Source: CAZOHG01 sp964579725 (GTDB lineage Bacteria; Zhuqueibacterota; JdFR-76; BMS3Abin05). Taken from it: a stretch of 64,000 nucleotides of DNA. The notes under the pieces were generated by a model. The model saw nothing but the letters and a program-made list of their open reading frames with translations, did no database searches and was not told where the DNA came from. The stretch lies in the NCBI GenBank assembly GCA_964579725.1, contig CAZOHG010000010.1:12233-76232 (forward strand), written 5' to 3'. Both the position numbers and the translations under genes were made by a program. Below, piece after piece: positions 43,410 to 52,702 of the stretch. How positions within the stretch are numbered: the first letter of the stretch is position 1; every line of letters starts with the position of its first letter.

Positions 43410-44138
43410 TTATTCGATTTTCTTTTGGCTTTTTACAAGCAGATAAAATGTAAAATTGGGCAGCATTTTGGAAAAAATCCAATCGATTCCTTTTAAAAAA
43501 ATCCCGTACTTCAATTTGAAATGATATTGAAGGTGAACCGAAAGCTTGCTGCGAAAGGTTGTTTGTCGTTCGACGTAAAATCCCGATTTCGCCAAGCTTT
43601 CGGCCAAATTTTTCTTGTTGAAAGAATTGACGTGTCCGTCACGGTAGAACGGTTTGTGGCAATGGGGGCAAATCAGGATTTTCAATTGTTCATTGTAAGG
43701 AACCGTTACAAGAAACGTCCCGCCCGGTTTTAAAATGCGATTGGCTTCGCGCAGCACATCCTCGTACCCTTCAATGTGTTCGAGAACCTCCGAGCAAACC
43801 ACGGCGTCGTAAAAGGCGCTGGGAAGATTCGTGCGTTTAATGTCGGCTTGTACCTGTTCCATGTGGTACTCTTTGGCAACCTGCTCGAATTTTTTGAGTC
43901 GATTCGCGGAAAGGTCCACACTGGTCACAATATGCCCCGATTTGGCCATGAGATAGGACAGGTAGCCGTCGCCGCAGCCCAAATCGACGACGCGTGTGGC
44001 GGTTTTGGGCAGGTGTTTCAAAACTGCCTCGTACCGAATCATTTCCTGAAAATACATCGGCGAGTTTTTCGCCGTCTCCCAAATGTTTTTTTGCGTGGCA
44101 ACGGTTTCGTAATATTGTTTGTAGACGTCCTTATCCAT
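43410..44138 (-). CDS. Class I SAM-dependent methyltransferase
   Basis: The 242-residue protein has the SAM loop VVDLGCGDGYLS, the second acidic strand TSVDLS, and VVCSEVLEHIEGYED. A CPHCHKPFYRDGH insertion may bind zinc or take part in substrate recognition. The C-terminal 60 residues are basic and hydrophobic, suggesting membrane contact. The start overlaps the end of the glycosyltransferase gene by eight bases, so a lipid-linked glycan or polyprenyl-type acceptor is plausible. Confidence 0.88.
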   Translation of the reverse strand: MDKDVYKQYYETVATQKNIWETAKNSPMYFQEMIRYEAVLKHLPKTATRVVDLGCGDGYLSYLMAKSGHIVTSVDLSANRLKKFEQVAKEYHMEQVQADIKRTNLPSAFYDAVVCSEVLEHIEGYEDVLREANRILKPGGTFLVTVPYNEQLKILICPHCHKPFYRDGHVNSFNKKNLAESLAKSGFYVERQTTFRSKLSVHLQYHFKLKYGIFLKGIDWIFSKMLPNFTFYLLVKSQKKIE

Positions 44139-45309
44139 TCAAAAGCTCCCGGTAAATGGTCACTAATTTTTGACTTTCTTTTTCCCAATTGTATTTTTCC
44201 ACAACCGCTCTATGCCCGGCTTCCCCCCATTTTTGCAAATAACCGCTGCGAGCCATTTGAAGAATTTTGGCGGAAAAATCCAGGGAACTTCCGGCTTCAA
44301 AGACCAATCCGCCCCCGGTTTCTTCCACAATGCGTTTCAACGGCAGGGAAGAACTGACCAGTACGGGCTTTCTTAAGTACATGTATTGAAACAATTTGTG
44401 AGGAACCGTGGTGTCGGTGTGCTCGATCGAAAGGTGGGGAATGATGCAGACGTCGGCTTCCTGAATGGCGCGGGCACTTTCTTCAAAGGGAACCCACCCT
44501 GTAAAAGTCACCCGATCCGAAACGCCCGTGCGGAGCGCCAATTCTTTTAAATCAGTTAAATTGCGACCGCTTCCCACAAGGATTAATCGCGCTTCGGGTA
44601 ATTCCTTCAGAATGGCCGGCATGGCTTGTACGGCCGTTTCCAGCCCCCGGTGCACGCCGAATCCCCCTACGTAGGTAATCCGAAAATCGTCGTGTACCTG
44701 CGCTGCTTTCGGCTGCAGGGGGAATGTGTCCAAATTGAGGACGTTCGACACCACCACAAATTTGTCCCGGGGAATTTGAGCGGTGCGAAAACGTTGGAGC
44801 GCTTCGTCCACCACCACAATCACGCGATCGGCCTCCGCTACCATGTCCCGTTCGTACCGCCGCCAGGAAGGAATGTCGAGAAACAACCGGCCGAGGCGGG
44901 TTTGACTGTGTTCCCAAATGCCCAGGGCAGCCGGGTAATTTTCGTGTAAATCCAAAACAAGCGGAAGTTTCCATTTTTGCGCCAAAGCCTTGCCCACACG
45001 GGCCAGAGGCAGATCGTGCACATGAAGGGCGTCCGGGCGAACCTGCGACTTGCCCACAAATCTTTTCCACCAGGCGGCGTAAAAGGGAAGCTTTAGAATC
45101 GAGATGTGAATTTTTTTGAAAACCTGCTGAGAAATGAATTTCCGGTGCACCCAAACGCCCGGTTTCCACCGCTCCAATTCCGGACGCCTTTCAAAGGTTA
45201 AAGCGAAGATGTGAACCTCGTAGCCGCTCTGAACCAGACTCAGCGCTTCGTTTTCCACCCGAATGTCCGGCGGAAATTCCGCTTCGAGGAGCATGCCGAT
45301 TTTTTTCAC
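44131..45309 (-). CDS. Glycosyltransferase family 4 (GT-B)
   Basis: The 392-residue protein has a Rossmann start (GMLLEAEFPPDIRVENEALSL) and donor-site features of GT4: ITYVGGFGVHRGLETAVQAM, LILVGSGRN, and the VLVSSSLPLKRIVEETGGGLVFE segment with the EXE-like acids. It should transfer a hexose to a glycan or lipid acceptor. It is the first gene of a two-gene unit with the methyltransferase, behind a promoter at 45391-45419. Confidence 0.9.
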   Translation of the reverse strand: MKKIGMLLEAEFPPDIRVENEALSLVQSGYEVHIFALTFERRPELERWKPGVWVHRKFISQQVFKKIHISILKLPFYAAWWKRFVGKSQVRPDALHVHDLPLARVGKALAQKWKLPLVLDLHENYPAALGIWEHSQTRLGRLFLDIPSWRRYERDMVAEADRVIVVVDEALQRFRTAQIPRDKFVVVSNVLNLDTFPLQPKAAQVHDDFRITYVGGFGVHRGLETAVQAMPAILKELPEARLILVGSGRNLTDLKELALRTGVSDRVTFTGWVPFEESARAIQEADVCIIPHLSIEHTDTTVPHKLFQYMYLRKPVLVSSSLPLKRIVEETGGGLVFEAGSSLDFSAKILQMARSGYLQKWGEAGHRAVVEKYNWEKESQKLVTIYRELLNG

Positions 45310-45390
45310 GCCGTTTTGTCCAAAAGATTCAAATCCTGGTCGTTCATTACCCTGCGAAGGCTTAAAATCCTTTCGAAAAATTACTGATTC

Positions 45391-45419
45391 AATATAGCCT
45401 GCACCCCCAATTTTTGCAA
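45391..45419 (-). promoter_or_regulatory. Promoter of the glycosyltransferase-methyltransferase pair (TTGCAA-17-TATATT)
   Basis: On the minus strand TTGCAA (45419-45414) and TATATT (45396-45391) are 17 bases apart, about 75 bases before the GT4 start. Confidence 0.6.
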
Positions 45420-45446
45420 ATGAAAATCAAAACGTGCCCTTTTGGG

Positions 45447-48400
45447 TTACTTCACGAAGAGCACGGAAGGGGGAATTTGCCTCCGCGGCAAATCCAGCCC
45501 GGCGTAAAAGGCTTCCAACAACATGCCGCCGCCCGCTTGAAAATAGGTGACCCGAATTCGGTGTTGCCCGGCCGCAAGTCGTATTCGACCGGATTTCTCC
45601 CTGGCGCCGTGCAGTCCGTCATTGCTCACCACGCGCTGCCCGTCAATGAAGAGGGCGCTGCCGTCGTTGGAATTCAACCAGAACGTGTACACACCCGGGT
45701 GCCCAACGGTAAGTTTTCCGGTAAAAACCAGTCCGAATTTTTCGGCTTTCGGGTGAATGTGTTGTAAACTGATTTCGTACACGCGCCCGCCGCCGAGTGG
45801 CTGGAGACGCCTAAAATCCGGCAAGTGTTTCCAATCGCCCTCAAAATAGGTGAAATTTACCCCATTTTTGAGGGAATCCGCAAACTCAATTCGGCTCCGG
45901 CCCACAAATCCCGGCCGAAAACCCTTTTTGAGAAGACGTGCTTTAATTCGGGTCGATTTGGCAACCCAAAACGGCCCCGTATAGCGGGGAGCATTGGAAT
46001 CGGGTTCGCTGCCGTCCGTGGTAAAATGAATTTCCGCGCGGGGGATGTCACTTTGAATGGTGACCCTCACCCGGTGCGGCCAAAAAGCGAGGGTGTCTCT
46101 CGGAAGAATCCGCGGAGCCGGAAAAAGAGGCGTTTTTAAGAGAGAGGACACATTTTTGGAGACAAAAGTGTACCGTCCCGAACCCACTTCAAAATGGGCA
46201 AACCGGCGGTTCACCCCGCGCAGCGAAGCCGGTTTCCCCTGGACTTCCACGGTTTTCGCTGACTGTGCCGGAATTGTAACCGACGCCGTCACATTCGGCG
46301 GGATTTGAAGGCGCAGGGTGAAGGTTCCCTTTTGCAGCGTCCAACGGCTCTCGATCGTGCCGTGAATTGAGTGAAAGCGCGCTGTCACAAAGTTGAGTCC
46401 ATTGAGAGGGTGCGGGCGTACAATCACGTGCCGAAATCCAGGGACGGATTCGTCGGGCTGAATGCCGGCCAGTGCCCGGTAAAACCAGGCACACACGCTG
46501 CCAAACATGGGGTGACTGTGAGAGGCGTCGCCCGCCCAGGTTTCCCAGAGAGTGGTGGCGCCGTGGTCGATTTCGTAGCCAAAGCTGGGGTAATCGCGTT
46601 GGTTCATCAGCGTGTAGGCCAAGTCGGCACGATCGAATCGCGTGAGCACCTCCAAAAGAAGGGGGGTGCCCATCATGCCCGTGTCAAAATGGCCTTTGGT
46701 GTCCTGCTCAATGTGGCGCGTCAAGGTTCGGAAAACCGCCTTTTGAAGGCTGTCCGGTACCAGACCAAAGCCGAGAGCAAACACGTTGGCCCCCTGACGT
46801 CCGATGGAGTAGCTGTTTTTGTCGGGATGAAAATAGCGCTTGTGAAAAGCCGCCTGTGTGGAATTGGCCAGCGCTTCGAAGTTCTGTGCGTCTTTCGGGC
46901 GGCCCAAAAGGCGGGCGATTTTCGACAGAAGCTTCAAATCGTGAAAATAGTACGCTGTACTCACCAGAGACGGCGGAACGGCCGTTGTGTCCGGAGGCAC
47001 CCATTCCCCCAAATTTTTCTCCACGAGCAGCCCTTCCGAATCGCGGTGGCGGGTGAGGTAATTCACCCATTTTTTCATCGGGCTGTAATAGGAACGCAGC
47101 ACCCGCACATCCCCGTAAAAGAGGTACACCTTCCAGGGAATCAGGACAAGGGCCGAGCCCCAAGGCGTCCCTCCTCCGCCATCTTCGTAGGGAGCCGTGT
47201 TGGGTACGTAGCCGGTTCGGTGGTTCTGTGCGTCGGCAATGTCGCCCAGCCATTTGGTGTAAAACGCCGCCATGTCAAAATTGTACAGGGCGGCCGGGGC
47301 GGAAATCTGCCCGTCTCCGGTGTACCCGCGCCGTTCCCGGTGGGGGCAATCGCTGGGCACGCCGCCGTGCAGATTGTCTAATTGCGTGCGCGTGTAATTA
47401 GCGAGAATCCGATTGAAAAGCCGGTTGGAACAGGCAAACCGCCCCGCTTTTTTCACATCCGTGTGGACGACCCTGCCGCTCACATTTTCCAACGTAAGCG
47501 GAAAAGGGGCGTGTCGGATTTCCACAAACCGAAAGCCGTGCCAGGTGAAGCGGGGTTCCCAGGTTTCAGGGCCGCCGCCCTTCAAAATGTACGTGTCCTG
47601 CTGCCCGTAGTCTGCCTTGGAATCCTCCACAAAACGCAGGTGGATTTTGGCGCCCCGCGGTCCGGTCAGGTGAAGCTGTGCCCAGCCGGAGAGCATTCGG
47701 CCCAGGTCGAATCGGTAGGTGTCCTGTCCGATTTTTTCCACCGAAACGGGACGAATGGTTTGAACGATCCGGTCGGGCGGGGAAATCTGGCCTAAAAGAC
47801 GCCCCGAAGGGGCGCGTACCACCACGGCGGCCTCCCAACGGGAATCGTCGAACCCCGGGCGCGCCCACCCGGGCTTTTCGAGGCGGGCGTCGTACATTTC
47901 CCCGGTGTACACGCCGTTGTGGAGAATAGGCCCCGTGCCGGTTTTCCACGTCGAATTGCTGGCGACAACAAGCCTTTTTCCATTGGAAAAGGCAATCTCA
48001 AGCTGGGCTAACAGGCGCGGTGTGCCGTAGGAAAGGGAGACGGTTTCCGTTTTGTCGTTTTGAAAATACCAGCCGTTTCCCAGACACACGGCGACGGCAT
48101 TTTGTCCGGGCTTCAGGTACCGCGTAATGTCGTAGGTTTCGTACAAAACGCGGGTCGCCATGTGGCCCACTTCCTCTTCGGAAAAACCGTTTGTGGGACG
48201 CCGGTCGTAATTGGTCTGGTTGGGAGAAAGGACGTGGTTGCCCACTTTTTGCCCGTTCACGTACAGCTCGTCGTAACCGAGTCCGCTAATGTAAGCACGC
48301 GCCCGGCGCGGGGCGTCGGAAAGCCAGAACTCCTTCCGAAAATAGAAAGCCGGGTTGCGCGCCTGCGGGCGGGAAAAATTTCCCATTCTTTTGCCGATCC

Positions 48401-48836
48401 AATGTGCCCGCCAGTCGGCGGAATCCAGCCCCATTTCCCACCAGGCGGTGGGACTCCACGCCGACGGGACGTTTCGTTGGTCCCAGACGCGCACCTTCCA
48501 GAACACGCGCTGGCGGCTGTGCAGCGGCTTTCCGGCGTAGGCAATCTGCACGGTTTCTGACGAAAGCACTTTGCCCGTGTCCCAGAGATCGCCGCGGTTG
48601 CGGTTCAGGTTTTCACGACTGCCGGCCACCAGAATTCGGTAGGCGGTTTGTCGCGCTCCGTTTTCAGGAGAAAGAAGCTCCCAGCTGAGACGAGGGGCCG
48701 CCACATTCAGTCCAATCGGGTTGGCGACATACTCACAGCGAAGATTCGCGATGTGCATTTTCGGCTTTGAGCAGGCGGACAAAAGGGAAGAGAACACAAC
48801 CGCCGTTAGAAGGATTTTTTTAACGAAATCGTTCAT
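45447..48836 (-). CDS. Alpha-L-rhamnosidase (GH78) lipoprotein with PA14 domain
   Basis: A lipoprotein signal ends at the lipobox LLSAC. The 1129-residue protein has the GH78 order: N-terminal strand domains, a Bac_rhamnosid_N-like region (RARAYISGLGYDELYVNG), then the alpha/alpha barrel from about residue 480. DCPHRERRGYTGD and GATTLWETW carry the conserved acids. A C-terminal strand domain, a chitobiase/FN3-associated module (HFTTDGSEPDSNAPRYTGPF) and a PA14 domain (about 1010-1125, FWLNSNDGSALFIDG) follow. It is the last gene of the glycan operon, 61 bases after wecB reading downstream, although it degrades rather than builds rhamnosides. The ATG at 48836 is chosen because it starts the signal peptide. 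Confidence 0.93.
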   Translation of the reverse strand: MNDFVKKILLTAVVFSSLLSACSKPKMHIANLRCEYVANPIGLNVAAPRLSWELLSPENGARQTAYRILVAGSRENLNRNRGDLWDTGKVLSSETVQIAYAGKPLHSRQRVFWKVRVWDQRNVPSAWSPTAWWEMGLDSADWRAHWIGKRMGNFSRPQARNPAFYFRKEFWLSDAPRRARAYISGLGYDELYVNGQKVGNHVLSPNQTNYDRRPTNGFSEEEVGHMATRVLYETYDITRYLKPGQNAVAVCLGNGWYFQNDKTETVSLSYGTPRLLAQLEIAFSNGKRLVVASNSTWKTGTGPILHNGVYTGEMYDARLEKPGWARPGFDDSRWEAAVVVRAPSGRLLGQISPPDRIVQTIRPVSVEKIGQDTYRFDLGRMLSGWAQLHLTGPRGAKIHLRFVEDSKADYGQQDTYILKGGGPETWEPRFTWHGFRFVEIRHAPFPLTLENVSGRVVHTDVKKAGRFACSNRLFNRILANYTRTQLDNLHGGVPSDCPHRERRGYTGDGQISAPAALYNFDMAAFYTKWLGDIADAQNHRTGYVPNTAPYEDGGGGTPWGSALVLIPWKVYLFYGDVRVLRSYYSPMKKWVNYLTRHRDSEGLLVEKNLGEWVPPDTTAVPPSLVSTAYYFHDLKLLSKIARLLGRPKDAQNFEALANSTQAAFHKRYFHPDKNSYSIGRQGANVFALGFGLVPDSLQKAVFRTLTRHIEQDTKGHFDTGMMGTPLLLEVLTRFDRADLAYTLMNQRDYPSFGYEIDHGATTLWETWAGDASHSHPMFGSVCAWFYRALAGIQPDESVPGFRHVIVRPHPLNGLNFVTARFHSIHGTIESRWTLQKGTFTLRLQIPPNVTASVTIPAQSAKTVEVQGKPASLRGVNRRFAHFEVGSGRYTFVSKNVSSLLKTPLFPAPRILPRDTLAFWPHRVRVTIQSDIPRAEIHFTTDGSEPDSNAPRYTGPFWVAKSTRIKARLLKKGFRPGFVGRSRIEFADSLKNGVNFTYFEGDWKHLPDFRRLQPLGGGRVYEISLQHIHPKAEKFGLVFTGKLTVGHPGVYTFWLNSNDGSALFIDGQRVVSNDGLHGAREKSGRIRLAAGQHRIRVTYFQAGGGMLLEAFYAGLDLPRRQIPPSVLFVK

Positions 48837-48954
48837 TTTTTCAGCCTTTCCGAAAAACCTCTTTGCAGGTCTTTTTAGTTGTGCGCGAAGCAATCTCCCC
48901 GGGCGGGAATCCAGAGATTGGGGCGCTTCGTTTCGTTGACAACGACAAAACCCC

Positions 48955-50115
48955 CTACTTTTTTGCTTCTGCTCGTTTTTTCAGGTACGCCACAATCCGT
49001 TCCGCGGCGCGGCCGTCCCAAAGGGGAATCGCTTTTCCGGATTTGGTTTTGCCGTCCAACACTTCCCGAGCAGCCGCGACAATCGCCTGTTTTTCGAGCG
49101 GAATGAGCCGATTGGTTCCCTCGGTAATGGTGACGGGGCGTTCGGTGTTGGGGCGCAGCGTGAGACAGGGGACGCCCAGGAAAGAGGTTTCTTCCTGAAC
49201 CCCGCCCGAATCGGTCAGCACCAGCCTGGCGGCCTGTTCCAAGAAAAGAAAGTCCAGATACCCGAGCGGCTCGGTCAGTAAAATGAGGTTGGTTTCCACG
49301 TCCCGGCGGACGGCCTCGGGCAACTGCCCCATGAGTTTGCGCGTGCGGGGGTGCATGGGGAAAATCAGGGGCAGCTCCCGGCTGATTTCCACAAAGGCTT
49401 CCAAAATCATGCTCAACGAGTCGGGGGAATCCACGTTGGAGGGCCGGTGCAGCGTGACCAGGGCAAAACCCTTTTCGCGAAGCGGCTGCGCCAATTTTCC
49501 GCCGAAGCGGTCAGACAGGTCTTTTAAGATGGTGCTTTTTCGGGCCAAGGGAAGAAATTGGACCAGGGAGTCGATCATGACATTTCCGACAAAAACGATT
49601 TTTTCCTTTGAAATGCCCTCGCGAGCCAGATTTTCGTCCCCGTCGGCGCAGGTGGTGAAAAGAAGATCGGACAGGTGGTCGGTGAGCACCCGATTGACTT
49701 CCTCCGGCATGTCCCAATCGAAGCTGCGAAGTCCGGCTTCCACATGGGCAATTTGCGGACGCTTCTTATTTTCAGGGTAGCGGATTTTCGCCGCCACCAA
49801 AGAACATGCAATGGTGGAATTGACGTCGCCGACCACCAAAACCCAATCGGGCCGGTGCTCCAACAAAATAGCCTCGAATTTTTCCATGATTTGCGCCGTT
49901 TGGTGCGCGTGGGTGCCGGAGCCCACGCCGAGGTAAATGTGCGGCTTGGGCATTTTCAATTCGTCAAAAAAAACCTTCGACATTTTTTCGTCGTAGTGCT
50001 GACCGGTGTGCACAATAATCGGGTTAAAAAAATCGGGGTGTTTTTTCATTTCGGCGTAAATCGGGGCGATTTTCATGAAATTTGGCCGCGCACCGGCCAC
50101 CAAAAAAACGGTCAC
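48955..50115 (-). CDS. wecB: UDP-N-acetylglucosamine 2-epimerase (non-hydrolysing)
   Basis: It interconverts UDP-GlcNAc and UDP-ManNAc. The 386 residues are the usual length, with the start GARPNFMKIAPIYAEM, HTGQHYDEKM, GDVNSTIACSL, HVEAGLRSFDWDMPEEVNR, TLHRPSNVD and TDSGGVQEET. All known catalytic-region residues appear to be present. It starts four bases inside the upstream glycosyltransferase gene (ATGA), placing it in the operon that begins near 56400. It should feed ManNAc-type sugars into a surface polysaccharide. Confidence 0.95.
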   Translation of the reverse strand: MTVFLVAGARPNFMKIAPIYAEMKKHPDFFNPIIVHTGQHYDEKMSKVFFDELKMPKPHIYLGVGSGTHAHQTAQIMEKFEAILLEHRPDWVLVVGDVNSTIACSLVAAKIRYPENKKRPQIAHVEAGLRSFDWDMPEEVNRVLTDHLSDLLFTTCADGDENLAREGISKEKIVFVGNVMIDSLVQFLPLARKSTILKDLSDRFGGKLAQPLREKGFALVTLHRPSNVDSPDSLSMILEAFVEISRELPLIFPMHPRTRKLMGQLPEAVRRDVETNLILLTEPLGYLDFLFLEQAARLVLTDSGGVQEETSFLGVPCLTLRPNTERPVTITEGTNRLIPLEKQAIVAAAREVLDGKTKSGKAIPLWDGRAAERIVAYLKKRAEAKK

Positions 50116-51500
50116 TTTTTTCTCCCTTTTTCTTGTTCGGTTGAGTTGGGTTCAATTGGCCTCCGTTGGAAGAAGTCGGTCTTTTTTCCTGCGGCCGTTT
50201 CGCTGAGGATGGCCGCCAATTTTCGGGTGAGTTCCCGGCGGTCAAATTGGAAAATGTCCGATTCCGCCGCCTCGGACGTGAGCCGGCCGGTTTTCCATTT
50301 TTCCACCAATTGAAGAAGTAATTTTTTCATTCCCGCCACGTTTTTCGGGTGCACAACGAAGCCGAGGCGAAATTTCCGAATGAGACTGGCGGCGTCTCCT
50401 TCCGGAGCCAGGGCCAGAATAGGCTTGCGGGCTCCGATGTACTCGAAAAGCTTTCCGGTCAAAATGCCTTTATTGATTGGGGCGTCGTCAATAATGAGCA
50501 AACTGACGTCGCTTGAAAGCAGATGCCCCACGCTTTCCTTGTGCGTGAGGTAGGGAACGGTCTCGAAAATGCCCGAAAATTCCGGCTGCCGGAGTTCTTC
50601 GAGGATCGGAGCGGCGATTCGGCCGATGAATTTAAATTTCAGGTGTTGCCGCACCTCCGGTTTTTCCGCGAGAAGCTCGCGCAAAGCCACCAACAAGTAG
50701 CGGGGATTTCGCGGCCCGTAGAGTGAACCGGTGTAGGTGATGGTCAGGCGCTTGTCCCGCGGCGGCAGGGGAATGTGGCTGAAATCCTCAGGGTCGTAGC
50801 CGTTGGGGAGCCACACCCAGCGGTCATCGTCCAATTCGGGGTGGCGACTCAAGAGGTCTTCCCTCACCCCTCTGGAAACCACGAGAATGCGGTCGGCTTC
50901 GCGCAAAACGGCGCGTTCCATTTGGAATTCCAATTTTCGGGAGAGCCAGGGCCGCCACTGAGGCGCCGTGAGCCAGCCGATCCAGGAGTCGCGGAAATCG
51001 ACGACCCACGGAAGACCGGTGGCTCGTTTCAGGAACAGGCCGATCAGAAGCGTAGTGTACGGCGGCGCCGTGGTGTAGATCAAATCAATGCCCTCTTTTC
51101 GCACAAGCTTTTTCCCAAAAGAGACCGCAAACGGCAGCCAGCCGATTCGGGCGTCGGGGACGAAAAAGGCGTCTCGCACCCATTCGGAGAGGCGTTCGCC
51201 GAGCCGCCGTTTGTTTTCGCCCAAGGTGAGAAGCGAAACATCCAACGCCTCGCCCATTTTTTTGCCCGTGAGCTTGCGGTAAATCGAGTAGGGCTCCAAA
51301 ATCCTCGAGCGGTAAACCGGGGTTTCCGGCGGAATTTCCCGAACGAGCGTCTCGTCAAAGGACGGGTAGTCCGGATTTTTAGCCGTCAGCACCACCGGCC
51401 GGACGCCGAATTCGGGCAAATATTTGACGAATTTCAGGGTTCGCTGCACACCCGATCCGCCCGCAGGCGGAAAGTAGTAGGTAATGAGTAAAGGCTTCAT
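50112..51500 (-). CDS. Glycosyltransferase family 4-like protein
   Basis: The 462-residue GT-B protein has a glycine-rich acceptor-side start (YYFPPAGGSGVQRTLKFVKYLPEFGVRP), a central VVDFRDSWIGW and donor-side features ITYTGSLYGPRNPRYLLVAL and ILTGKLFEYIGARKPILALAPEGDA. It resembles glycosyltransferases of capsule and exopolysaccharide clusters. It overlaps both neighbours by four bases. Confidence 0.88.
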   Translation of the reverse strand: MKPLLITYYFPPAGGSGVQRTLKFVKYLPEFGVRPVVLTAKNPDYPSFDETLVREIPPETPVYRSRILEPYSIYRKLTGKKMGEALDVSLLTLGENKRRLGERLSEWVRDAFFVPDARIGWLPFAVSFGKKLVRKEGIDLIYTTAPPYTTLLIGLFLKRATGLPWVVDFRDSWIGWLTAPQWRPWLSRKLEFQMERAVLREADRILVVSRGVREDLLSRHPELDDDRWVWLPNGYDPEDFSHIPLPPRDKRLTITYTGSLYGPRNPRYLLVALRELLAEKPEVRQHLKFKFIGRIAAPILEELRQPEFSGIFETVPYLTHKESVGHLLSSDVSLLIIDDAPINKGILTGKLFEYIGARKPILALAPEGDAASLIRKFRLGFVVHPKNVAGMKKLLLQLVEKWKTGRLTSEAAESDIFQFDRRELTRKLAAILSETAAGKKTDFFQRRPIEPNSTEQEKGRKK

Positions 51501-52702
51501 TTTTGGCTAAAATCCCTTGGGAAATGGTCGGTTTTTTCAGGGCGCTGGTTTGGTACAGTGCTCCTTTCAATCGTTTCCCTCTTTTGCGAAAAGGACTCAA
51601 TGGCTTCTACCAAATTTTCCCAGGAAAATTTCTCCCGGAAACGTCGAATATTCTCTTCAAAAGAAATGGACTTTCTTTTTTCCAAAAAGGTTTCAATAGC
51701 CGCGGCCAAAGCTTCCGGGTCTTCCGGCTTTACCAAAAACCCCGTTTTTCCTTCTTCCACAAAATCGGGGAGTCCGCCCACCCGCGTCGTGATGACCGGT
51801 TTTTCAAACTGGTACGCAATGGGCAAAATGCCGCTTTGCGTGGCCGAACGGTAGGGCATAACGACCCCGTCGGCAGCGGAAAAATAGAGGCCCACCTCGG
51901 TGTTGGGAACGAAGCGGTCCACAATGCGGACAACCTCCTCCAAACCCTTTTCTCGAATGAGTGCCTCGAAAGGGGCACGCGGCTCGTAAAATTCCCCCAC
52001 AATGAGAAGGAAAACGTCGGGGTGGTGCCGGCGAACAAGGGGAAGGGCGCGAAGCAAAATGTCCAGTCCCTTGTAGCGGCGAATGTACCCGAAGAAAAGA
52101 AGCACCGTTTTTTCGGGCGGAAGACCGAGGCGTTTGCGTGCGGCTTCTTTTGGCTCCGTTTGGGGGAACGACTCGTCCACCGGGTGCAAAACGCGCGTGA
52201 CCCGGGCTTTCGGCTCAAGGCTGAGGAGCTCCTTCTCCACGGCGCGGGACAACACCACGTGGCCGTCCATTTGCCGCAAAAAGAAATGATTGAGAAGCCG
52301 GTCGCCCGGACGGCTTTCGTGCGGCTGAACGTTGTGGCACACACAAATTTGTCGGGAGGTTTTGTGGCGACGCAAAAAAAGCGCCATTGTCCCGTAAGCC
52401 GGAGCGAAAAAGGGCATCCAGTAATTGTACACAATCAGGTCGGGGGAGAATTGCCGAACCGCCCGTGCCGCCCGAAACCAGCTCAGCGGCCAGACGGAAT
52501 CGATCACCCGAACCGACGGCACGTTCTGGGGGCTTGCTTCAAATTGGGTTTTTCCGGGAAACAGAAAATCGGGGTACTGGCGGGTGAAATTGACAATGGC
52601 CACTGCGTGGCCGTGATTTTGAAGATGTCGGTACGTCGCTGCCACAAAATTGGCAATACCGCCGCGGTAAGGAAAAGCAGGACCAACCAACACGATTCTC
52701 AT
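51497..52702 (-). CDS. Glycosyltransferase family 4
   Basis: The 401-residue GT-B protein begins VLVGPAFPYRGGIANFVAATYRHL. Its donor-side half has FFGYIRRYKGLDILLRALP and SATQSGILPIAYQFEKPVITTRVGGLPDFVEEGKTGFLV, the usual nucleotide-sugar site with the EXE-type acid pattern. Four-base overlaps join it to the genes on either side. It probably adds a sugar to the growing surface glycan. Confidence 0.9.
   Translation of the reverse strand: MRIVLVGPAFPYRGGIANFVAATYRHLQNHGHAVAIVNFTRQYPDFLFPGKTQFEASPQNVPSVRVIDSVWPLSWFRAARAVRQFSPDLIVYNYWMPFFAPAYGTMALFLRRHKTSRQICVCHNVQPHESRPGDRLLNHFFLRQMDGHVVLSRAVEKELLSLEPKARVTRVLHPVDESFPQTEPKEAARKRLGLPPEKTVLLFFGYIRRYKGLDILLRALPLVRRHHPDVFLLIVGEFYEPRAPFEALIREKGLEEVVRIVDRFVPNTEVGLYFSAADGVVMPYRSATQSGILPIAYQFEKPVITTRVGGLPDFVEEGKTGFLVKPEDPEALAAAIETFLEKRKSISFEENIRRFREKFSWENLVEAIESFSQKRETIERSTVPNQRPEKTDHFPRDFSQK

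Noticed and set aside
46371..47381. Long plus-strand frame opposite the rhamnosidase gene
   Set aside because: It lies wholly antisense to a well-supported GH78 gene. The translation has no recognisable domain and reflects the codon bias of the real frame.
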